The notes beneath the pieces are model-generated. The model saw nothing but the letters and a program-made list of their open reading frames with translations. It ran no database searches and was not told the origin of the DNA. Positions 15,553-20,867 of a DNA stretch of 36,373 bases are shown piece after piece. The stretch is from Solirubrobacterales bacterium (GTDB taxonomy: Bacteria > Actinomycetota > Thermoleophilia > Solirubrobacterales > Solirubrobacteraceae). The position numbers and the translations under genes are program-made. Numbering within the stretch: position 1 is the stretch's first letter; each line of letters begins with the position of its first letter. The stretch spans positions 1-36,373 of the forward strand of contig JACDGG010000010.1 in assembly GCA_013815355.1 (NCBI GenBank), read 5' to 3'.

Positions 15553-16539
15553 TCAGCGCGGCCGTGTGGCGCGCTCGACCTGCGCGCCTCGCGCCGTCAG
15601 ATGCCAGGCGTTCGCAGCACCCTTCTCCTGGCCCTCGCCTCGGTTCTCGACGAGGTTCAGCCGGCCCAGGCGGTTGAGGAGCTTTGAGATCTGTCCCTGG
15701 TCGATGATGCCCGAGCCTTCCGCGATCTCGCGGTTGCTCGCGCCGGGATGCTCGGCGATGACCATCAGCACCCGCACCGTGCGGTAGGTGAGGCGCATGT
15801 TGAGACCTTCGAGTGGGTCCCTGCTGCGCGTCTGTGAGCGAGTCTGCCGGTCGCGCGCGACCTCCATCGCGGGCCTGGCGAGTTCGCGGCTCGCCGCGCG
15901 CGCGCCGAGGTAGGGCAGCACGATCATGCTCATCAGCGGTCCGAGCAGGTCCGTCAACGGCTCGTCTGCCTCATCCAGCAGGCGCGTGTGCAGCACCGCA
16001 AAGATGCCGCCGACGATCCCTTCGGCGGTGACCGCGGGCGGTTCGCGTGTGGTGTTCGTGAGGTGGCGACCCTGATCGATCACGGCTGCGATCTCATCGA
16101 GCAGCTGCGCACGCCGTTCGAGCACCTTCTCACCGGCCGCGAGCGCCTCCACGACGCACAGCTTGGCCAGACCCGGCTCTTCGTCCATGAACATCAGGAG
16201 CCGGCCGAGCGCGGCGCGAACTCCCTCGCGCCAGACGTCTCCCTCGCGTTCGTATGCCTCCCGCGCGATCAGCCGCGTCTGGGAGACAGCCTGTTCAAAG
16301 GCAGCCAGGAAGCAGTCCTCGCGATCGGCGAACACGTCATAGAAGGTCTTGCGCGAGACGCGGGCGCGGCTGATGACCTGGGCGACGGTCATGCGCGCGT
16401 AGCCGACCTCCTCGACCGCGTCCACCGCCGCAGCGAGCATTCGACTGCGTTGAATCTCGGTGACCTGGCCGCGCGGCAGGCCGTTGGGGCCCGGGCGTAG
16501 CCTTGGTGTCGCGGCACGTGTCTTGTACATAAATGCCAT
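15553..16539 (-). CDS. TetR-family regulator fused to a MarR-type winged helix
   Basis: The product is 328 residues. Residues about 28-80 are a TetR helix-turn-helix: SRMLAAAVDAVEEVGYARMT, then ISRARVSRKTFYDVFADRE. A TetR ligand-binding core continues to about 215. After a linker rich in Arg/Ser/Thr, a second DNA-binding domain begins at about 238: MRLTYRTVRVLMVIAEHPG, ASNREIAEGSG, GQISKLLNRLGRLNLVEN. This is the MarR layout. TetR proteins alone are about 200 residues, so this is a true fusion. It is the first gene of the leftward cluster and the likely repressor of it. The ATG overlaps the stop of a possible 63-codon ORF (TAATG). Confidence 0.85.
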   Translation of the reverse strand: MAFMYKTRAATPRLRPGPNGLPRGQVTEIQRSRMLAAAVDAVEEVGYARMTVAQVISRARVSRKTFYDVFADREDCFLAAFEQAVSQTRLIAREAYEREGDVWREGVRAALGRLLMFMDEEPGLAKLCVVEALAAGEKVLERRAQLLDEIAAVIDQGRHLTNTTREPPAVTAEGIVGGIFAVLHTRLLDEADEPLTDLLGPLMSMIVLPYLGARAASRELARPAMEVARDRQTRSQTRSRDPLEGLNMRLTYRTVRVLMVIAEHPGASNREIAEGSGIIDQGQISKLLNRLGRLNLVENRGEGQEKGAANAWHLTARGAQVERATRPR

Positions 16540-16730
16540 TAGTTTCCCGCCTCGTCGTCCGTTTCGCCAGTGTCTGAAGGGTGCTTCTGCCCGTTCGGCT
16601 CAGGGCCCCCGGCGGACAGATACGCATGAACCGGGCCCACACCCGCAAATGCACCCACCGAAGATTCATGGGTCTGGACGCTTAAGTCGAGGTGCGTCTC
16701 CGACTTTTTTCCATTAGTTCGAATAGTCAT
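16539..16730 (-). CDS. Possible 63-residue leader ORF upstream of the TetR-MarR gene
   Basis: The frame runs from ATG 16730 to a TAA that overlaps the regulator ATG by one base (TAATG), a layout typical of coupled translation. The peptide starts MTIRTNGKKSETHLDL and is hydrophilic and acidic at its end. I do not recognise it. Third-position GC is much lower than in neighbours and no Shine-Dalgarno is visible, so it may be only an untranslated AT-richer leader. CCATTAGTT occurs at both ends (16533-16541 and 16711-16719) and could be an operator for the regulator. Confidence 0.3.
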   Translation of the reverse strand: MTIRTNGKKSETHLDLSVQTHESSVGAFAGVGPVHAYLSAGGPEPNGQKHPSDTGETDDEAGN

Positions 16731-16858
16731 CCCAGCGTTCGATTCGCCAAACGGCGCGCGATACGTACACCTGATCGTCGGTCAGCACCCGGACGGAATC
16801 GCCCCGCGCGGAGCACGCCCGCTCAAGCCCCCCGCCACCCGCGCCGATTACCTGGGCT
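16731..16858. other. Divergent intergenic region before the lipoprotein gene
   Basis: The whole gap from 16540 to 16858 is 319 bases if the small ORF is not real. It is less GC-rich than its surroundings and holds the divergent promoters of the regulator and lipoprotein genes. I see no firm -10/-35 pair for either. Confidence 0.35.
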
Positions 16859-17149
16859 ATGAACGCCTCGCGCAAGAGCCTCGGCCTCAGCCTGGCTCTC
16901 GCTGCGCTCGTTTTGCCCGTGCTCTCGGGCTGCGGTGCCGGGGCCTCGAGCGGCTCTGCAGCGGCCGAGGCCGGGGTGATCGGCGAGTTCTATGAACAGA
17001 TCGAAAGCGAAGACGACGCATCCGAGGAGCGTCAGCGCGCGGCCCTGAACGAAGGCGGGCCGCAGGCCCTCGAACCGGGCCAGCGACAGCTCGAAGTCAC
17101 CCAGAACAAGCGCGAACAGGAAGCCGAACAGGAACAGGAATGGCAATAG
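16859..17149 (+). CDS. Small predicted lipoprotein
   Basis: The product is 96 residues. The N-terminus is a type II signal peptide: basic MNASRKS, a hydrophobic core (LGLSLALAALVLPV) and a lipobox LSGC at about 22-25, so it should be lipid-anchored on the outer face of the membrane. The mature part is short, Gly/Ser/Ala-rich and then strongly acidic and Gln/Glu-rich, ending EQEQEWQ. There is no recognised domain. No Shine-Dalgarno precedes the ATG. The stop lies 12 bases from the convergent GNAT stop. The opposite strand is also open but has no comparable features. Confidence 0.65.
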   Translation: MNASRKSLGLSLALAALVLPVLSGCGAGASSGSAAAEAGVIGEFYEQIESEDDASEERQRAALNEGGPQALEPGQRQLEVTQNKREQEAEQEQEWQ

Positions 17150-17161
17150 CTAAGAGAATTC

Positions 17162-17755
17162 TCATCGTGTTGGGCGCCGCCAGAAGGATGCCGCCGGCCT
17201 GAGCGTCTCCTCAGCGGCGTGACGCAGCAACCGGTGAAGCGAGCCCACCGCGCCGCGCCTGTCGCGAAGCTCGATCTGCACCTCGACCTCGCCGCCGCGG
17301 TTGACAACCTCGGCCTCGCCAAGCCGCTCGATCAACGCCAGCGCACCCGCGTTGTCCGCGAGCACATGGGCCGAGAACGTTCGGATGCCCTCCTCGCGTG
17401 CGCGGTCGGCGAGCTGATCCAGCAGCAGCTTGCCCACCCCCATGCGCTGCCAGTCATCGGCGACCGCAATGGCCGGTTCGGCGAGCGCCTCTCCGATGCG
17501 CACGTAGCGAGCCACACCGACTCCGTTGCCGGTTTCCTCATCCACGGCGACGAGCGCCTCGTGGTCGCGATGGTCGATGTCGGTGAGGTACTCGAGCTGA
17601 CTCTCGCTCAGGTGCGCGACCGGGGCGAAGAATCGCATGTAGCGCGACTGCGGGCCGAGACGCTCGAATCCTTGCGCGAGCGCGCTGCGGTCGCCGGCCC
17701 CCAGCGGGCGGATGTGAATGCGGCGCCCGCTCGCGAGCTCGATCGGTGTAGCCAT
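17162..17755 (-). CDS. GNAT-family N-acetyltransferase
   Basis: The product is 197 residues. The acetyl-CoA binding motif A is IAVADDWQRMGVGKLLLDQLADRA in the middle (about 93-116), with the Q/RxxGxG/A loop as QRMGVG. The N-terminal RIHIRPLGAGDRSALAQGFERL is typical of the single-domain GNATs also found at the end of acyl-CoA synthetase-like protein acetyltransferases. HVLADNAGALALIERLG is the motif B region. The C-terminal ~45 residues are less conserved. The substrate is unknown; protein lysine acetylation is one possibility. The start is preceded by TAGCGT at 9 bases, a possible near-leaderless promoter. Confidence 0.8.
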   Translation of the reverse strand: MATPIELASGRRIHIRPLGAGDRSALAQGFERLGPQSRYMRFFAPVAHLSESQLEYLTDIDHRDHEALVAVDEETGNGVGVARYVRIGEALAEPAIAVADDWQRMGVGKLLLDQLADRAREEGIRTFSAHVLADNAGALALIERLGEAEVVNRGGEVEVQIELRDRRGAVGSLHRLLRHAAEETLRPAASFWRRPTR

Positions 17756-17925
17756 GGGCGACGGACGCTAGCGCGAGACATCGAGCGGCGTCCGGTGGTG
17801 ACTCAAGCGCTCGGCAGCGAGCGCCGATAGGCCCCCGGAAGGCCAGTCAGGTCATCCGGGTAGGGGGCGGCCGCGGAGCCAGTTCTCATCCTCAGGCTCC
17901 GGCGCCCTGATACCGGAGCAACGAC

Positions 17926-18117
17926 TCAGGCGGCGGCGGGATCCTCGGGCTTCAGGCGCTTGCGGCCGTTCTGGTCCACTCGCCCGGTCCCGATGCAATC
18001 GCGGCAGACGATCCACTTGTCCTCGGCTCCCGCCTCTGGCGACCACCACGTCCAGCCCGCGCCCTTGCATGTCGGACAGCGGTCCTTCTCAGGTATCTGC
18101 CTGTCGCCCTGGGCCAT
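17926..18117 (-). CDS. DnaJ-type zinc-finger mini-protein
   Basis: The product is 63 residues with two CxxCxGxG motifs, CPTCKGAG (14-21) and CRDCIGTG (38-45), as in the zinc domain of DnaJ and in small stand-alone zinc-ribbon proteins. One zinc site is expected. A longer frame begins at ATG 18129, but ATG 18117 lies exactly 7 bases after TATGCT (18130-18125), which would overlap the longer start, so the shorter protein is preferred. The function is unknown; protein binding or folding assistance is inferred from the fold only. Confidence 0.65.
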   Translation of the reverse strand: MAQGDRQIPEKDRCPTCKGAGWTWWSPEAGAEDKWIVCRDCIGTGRVDQNGRKRLKPEDPAAA

Positions 18118-18124
18118 GCGCCCG

Positions 18125-18130
18125 AGCATA
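18125..18130 (-). promoter_or_regulatory. -10 hexamer of a leaderless promoter (zinc mini-protein)
   Basis: TATGCT is followed by 7 bases and ATG 18117. No Shine-Dalgarno is present. It fits the pattern seen at other genes of the window. Confidence 0.45.
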
Positions 18131-18158
18131 ACGGTTTAGGGATATCCGGCCCTCAACG

Positions 18159-18183
18159 AAAAAGGCCCGCGCAACACCGGGCC
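18159..18183 (-). terminator. Terminator of tRNA-Glu
   Basis: On minus, GGCCCG and CGGGCC arms (18183-18164) form a hairpin followed by TTTTT (18163-18159). It lies 10 bases past the tRNA 3' end. Confidence 0.75.
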
Positions 18184-18193
18184 GACACACGAG

Positions 18194-18266
18194 TACCGCT
18201 ACCGGGATTCGAACCCGGGTTTCCGCCATGAGAGGGCGGCGTCCTAGTCCCCTGGACGATAGCGGC
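18194..18266 (-). tRNA. tRNA-Glu (anticodon CTC)
   Basis: The 73-base cloverleaf has acceptor arms GCCGCTA and TAGCGGT (one terminal G-T pair), D-arm GTCCAGGGGACTAGGAC, anticodon stem CCGCC/GGCGG around loop CTCTCAT (anticodon CTC), and T-arm with GGTTCGAATCC. The discriminator is A and CCA is not encoded. It diverges from tRNA-Leu 148 bases away and is followed by a clear terminator. Confidence 0.93.
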
Positions 18267-18414
18267 GCGCTTTACGGACGACTCGAGGCTAGCAAAGTGA
18301 CCCTCCAGCTTGCCGCCGAGGAGCCGGGCGAGCGGGCGCGAGGCGCCGGGCATCGATGCCAGGCCAGAGGCCGCACCTGCGCGGGTGCGATATCTTCGCA
18401 TCGTCGACCAGCAT

Positions 18415-18498
18415 GCGGATGTGGCGGAATTGGTAGACGCGCACGGTTCAGGTCCGTGTCTGGGCAACCAGGTGGAGGTTCGAGTCCTCTCATCCGCA
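18415..18498 (+). tRNA. tRNA-Leu (anticodon CAG), integration target
   Basis: The 84-base class II tRNA has acceptor GCGGATG/CATCCGC plus A73, anticodon stem CACGG/CCGTG around TTCAGGT (anticodon CAG), a variable arm CTGGGCAACCAG and T-arm GGTTCGAGTCC. CCA is not encoded. Its 3' part from the anticodon loop onward is repeated at 31225 and 32178, so it is the attachment gene of the elements to the right. The copy here is intact, so function is kept. Confidence 0.95.
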
Positions 18499-18499
18499 T
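18447..18499 (+). repeat. att copy 1 (inside tRNA-Leu)
   Basis: This 53-bp segment, from the anticodon loop to one base past the tRNA 3' end, is identical to 31225-31277 and differs at one base from 32178-32230. It is the left boundary of element A. Confidence 0.9.
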
Positions 18500-18566
18500 A
18501 GCAAGAAAACCCTGGAAATCGGCTTCTCTTGAGTTTCGTCGCAGGCGGCGGGTAGACTCTGGGCAT

Positions 18567-18620
18567 GGACGTAATGTTGTCATTTGGCAAATGCGTCCAC
18601 TCGTACGTCCATTTGCGTCC
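18567..18620. promoter_or_regulatory. Candidate arm-type integrase sites, left end
   Basis: Between att copy 1 and the integrase start lie GGACGT (18567-18572) and three GTCC-containing boxes (GCGTCC 18593-18598, ACGTCC 18605-18610, GCGTCC 18615-18620), plus the palindrome CATTTG-G-CAAATG just before them. Similar boxes precede the other two att copies, so they probably bind Int or Xis. Confidence 0.5.
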
Positions 18621-18656
18621 GCCCTGTTGCCAGCCGACGTACGGCGGGGTCTTGAC

Positions 18657-19997
18657 ATGAGCGTCAGGCAGGATCGGGGCGCCTGGGAGGTGCGGTGGCG
18701 CGACGGATCGGGCCGCAGACGAGCCAAGCGCTTCGACGACGAGCAGGCGGCGCGCGCATTCGACGAAGCCCTCGGTGAGGTCGCCCCAATCGAGCGGCGC
18801 TCGGACACGGCCACCTACGGTGCCAAGGGCGGCGTCTACTCGTACGACACCGCGCAGGGAACGCGCTGGCGCTACGTATTCCGGCGAACCGACGGGACGC
18901 AAACGAGCAAGCGCGGATTCAGTAGCCAAGCGGCTGCGCGGACCGCTTTGCGTCGCCTCACTGAGCAGATGGACCGGGGCGAGGTGCGCCACACGACGCA
19001 GACATTCGGCAGCTGGTGGGAGACCTGGCTTCAGCGGCGCAAGCCATATCTCGAGCCGAACGCCTGGAGGGCTTACGACGTCGACGGGCGTAAGCGGCTG
19101 CTCCCGGCTTTCAGAGACGTGCGACTCGACAAGCTCGAGATCGAGAACGTCCGCGCATGGATGCAGGAGCAGGGCGAACGGGTCGAAGCCCAAGAGGTCG
19201 CGGCCAAGACGATCAACAACACGCTGGGGACGTTGGTCGTCTGTCTCAACGCGGCGGTCAAGGACCGAGTGACAGCGAGCAACCCCGCCATCGGGATCGA
19301 GCGCCTGCCTCCGGCGCACATAGAGCACGATTATCTGCGCCTCCAGGAGATCCCCGCCTACCTCGACGCCTGCTTGTCCGTGTACCGACCGCTCGCCGAG
19401 GTTCTGGTGCGGGCGGGCCTGCGTATCTCCGAGGCAATCGCCCTCCAGATCGCCGACGTCGAGCTTGAGGCCACCGGCGGCTTCATCGTCGTGTACCGAT
19501 CGCACAAGAAGGCGCGGACCCGAAAGACAACCAACGGGTCGACGAAGGGCGACCGATTCCGCAGCGTTGAGATCGGCCCTGGGCTCAGCCGCACGCTTCA
19601 GGAGCAACTCGCGCGCAGGGCGGAGATGGCCAGCGGCGACCAGAAGAGCTCGCCGGTCTTCGTGATGCCGCTGCGAACGCGCAAAGCCGACCGCGGACGC
19701 TGGTCGAGCGCTGGCGACCCAGAGCCGTTTGACCGCAACACCGTCTCGCAGGACTGGCACAAGGTTGGCCTGCAGGACGCGGCGCTGCGAGACATGCCGC
19801 TGCACGCATTGCGCCATACCGCCGCAGCAGCGTGGCTTGCGGGCGGTAACTCGTTGATGTATGTGCAGCGTCAACTCGGTCATGCGGACATCGGGACGAC
19901 CGAGCGCTATTACGGGCATCTGGAGCGTCACGTGCTCGCGGCGGGTGCGATCGCGACTGAAGAAGTGATCGCTCGCGCTGTGGCGGCGAACAGGTAG
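18657..19997 (+). CDS. int: Tyrosine recombinase/integrase
   Basis: The product is 446 residues. Start ATG 18657 is chosen because conserved sequence (RGAWEVRWRDGSGRRRAKRF) begins there; the upstream frame runs through the tRNA genes. N-terminal arm-binding, AP2-like segments (1-45 and 58-100) precede a SAM-like core-binding domain (about 115-215). The catalytic residues are all present: Arg256 in AGLRISEA, His383 and Arg386 in HALRHT, His409 in LGHADIG and Tyr418 in TTERYYGH. It should cut and join the tRNA-Leu att core. It lies 158 bases from the att copy, reading into the element, and is convergent with the excisionase-like gene 6 bases away. Confidence 0.95.
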   Translation: MSVRQDRGAWEVRWRDGSGRRRAKRFDDEQAARAFDEALGEVAPIERRSDTATYGAKGGVYSYDTAQGTRWRYVFRRTDGTQTSKRGFSSQAAARTALRRLTEQMDRGEVRHTTQTFGSWWETWLQRRKPYLEPNAWRAYDVDGRKRLLPAFRDVRLDKLEIENVRAWMQEQGERVEAQEVAAKTINNTLGTLVVCLNAAVKDRVTASNPAIGIERLPPAHIEHDYLRLQEIPAYLDACLSVYRPLAEVLVRAGLRISEAIALQIADVELEATGGFIVVYRSHKKARTRKTTNGSTKGDRFRSVEIGPGLSRTLQEQLARRAEMASGDQKSSPVFVMPLRTRKADRGRWSSAGDPEPFDRNTVSQDWHKVGLQDAALRDMPLHALRHTAAAAWLAGGNSLMYVQRQLGHADIGTTERYYGHLERHVLAAGAIATEEVIARAVAANR

Positions 19998-20003
19998 CGC
20001 TGC

Positions 20004-20294
20004 TCAGCGTCGCGCGCGGGCGCGGGCGCGCGAGTGGATTGGTGGGATCTCGGCGGCGAGTCGCGTGGCACGGGTCGAGCGGCCTGGCGTCCATTGCGCG
20101 CGCGCGTCGTCGAGCCATTGCTGTACGTCCTCGGGTACGAACCTGAGCGGCCCGTCCTCTCCGCCGATGCGGATCGAGGGTATGCGCCCGGTCTTCGCTG
20201 CTTCGTAGAGCCATGAGCGCGAGACACCGAGTTGTGCCGCTAGCACGGTGGGCTTCAGCAGGGCCAACGTTGTCTGTGATTGAGCATCTTCCAT
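20004..20294 (-). CDS. Excisionase-like helix-turn-helix protein
   Basis: The product is 96 residues (101 if ATG 20309 is used). LLKPTVLAAQLGVSRSWLYEAAKTGRIPSIRIGG is the winged HTH-17/MerR-like fold of small excisionases, followed by LRFVPEDVQQWLDD. The basic tail is rich in Arg/Ala. Family knowledge: such proteins bend DNA at att sites to favour excision, and some also repress int. It lies tail to tail with int, as in many actinobacterial integrative elements. Which ATG is used is not settled. Confidence 0.75.
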   Translation of the reverse strand: MEDAQSQTTLALLKPTVLAAQLGVSRSWLYEAAKTGRIPSIRIGGEDGPLRFVPEDVQQWLDDARAQWTPGRSTRATRLAAEIPPIHSRARARARR

Positions 20295-20359
20295 GTCGTT
20301 AATGAGCATGGATCGTCCGCTCCGGCCAGCGAGTTCCGAGGAGTCCGTCGAGTCGGGCG

Positions 20360-20809
20360 CTAGTCGAGCCAGTCAACGGGCGGTGGGCCAGGGGTCCAGG
20401 TGCTTCGGACGCCGCCGCCTTGGCTGCGGAGGGTCTCGCGGTACTCTCCGAGTTGAGCGTGGAAGGCGAGCTCTTCGCGGGGGTCCTGGCCGTGCTCGTC
20501 GAGTGCAGCGCGCCAGGCAGAGAGCGCGCTGAGCTGCTCGGCTTCGGCCTCGTCGTTCCACCAGCCGTCTTTGAGGTGTTCAAGGTGGCGTGGATAGCGG
20601 CCGTGAAGCGCGACGATCGCGCCCCACGTTTGCCGGCGCCACTCCGAGTCGCCACCGTAGGGCTCAAGCCAGACGGGGCGCCCGGAGCCGGGTGCGGCGC
20701 GAGCCGCACGCGGGCTTGCGGATCTGCGTTTGGCTGCCCTGGTTCGCGATCTCGTTGCGGACGAGTGTCGCGGCGAGAGTCGATGGCGATTCGCCAGCGG
20801 CGTCTGCAA
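20360..20809 (-). CDS. Hypothetical protein of the relaxase operon (start uncertain)
   Basis: The frame is 149 codons from a TTG at 20809, overlapping the RHH gene by 146 bases. The convincing protein part begins about residue 45: RPVWLEPYGGDSEWRRQTWG, then HGRYPRHLEHLKDGWWN and LSAWRAALDEHGQDPREELAFHAQLG. It is Trp- and Glu-rich and ends TPGPPPVDWLD. I do not recognise a family. The N-terminal 45 residues are Arg/Ser-rich and may be an artefact of overlap; a start inside the RHH gene is more likely. It could be a relaxosome accessory protein because it follows the relaxase and RHH genes. Confidence 0.5.
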   Translation of the reverse strand: MQTPLANRHRLSPRHSSATRSRTRAAKRRSASPRAARAAPGSGRPVWLEPYGGDSEWRRQTWGAIVALHGRYPRHLEHLKDGWWNDEAEAEQLSALSAWRAALDEHGQDPREELAFHAQLGEYRETLRSQGGGVRSTWTPGPPPVDWLD

Positions 20810-20867
20810 GATCAGTGAGTTCTCGCGCGACCTGGTCGGGGATGACGATGTGGATGCGTCGGCTCAT
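20664..20867 (-). CDS. Ribbon-helix-helix-like accessory protein
   Basis: The product is 67 residues. MSRRIHIVIPDQVARELTDLADAAG followed by SPSTLAATLVRNEIANQ is the beta-strand plus two-helix layout of RHH repressors and mobilization accessory proteins. The ATG overlaps the relaxase stop by four bases (ATGA, 20867-20864). The C-terminal 25 residues are basic and overlap the next gene. A likely role is binding near oriT and helping or limiting the relaxase; this is inferred from position. Confidence 0.6.
   Translation of the reverse strand: MSRRIHIVIPDQVARELTDLADAAGESPSTLAATLVRNEIANQGSQTQIRKPACGSRRTRLRAPRLA

Noticed and set aside
16823-17146. 107-codon leftward frame with hydrophobic start opposite the lipoprotein
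   Set aside because: Its hydrophobic part is the reverse of the Gln/Glu-rich tail; the plus strand has a proper signal peptide and lipobox.
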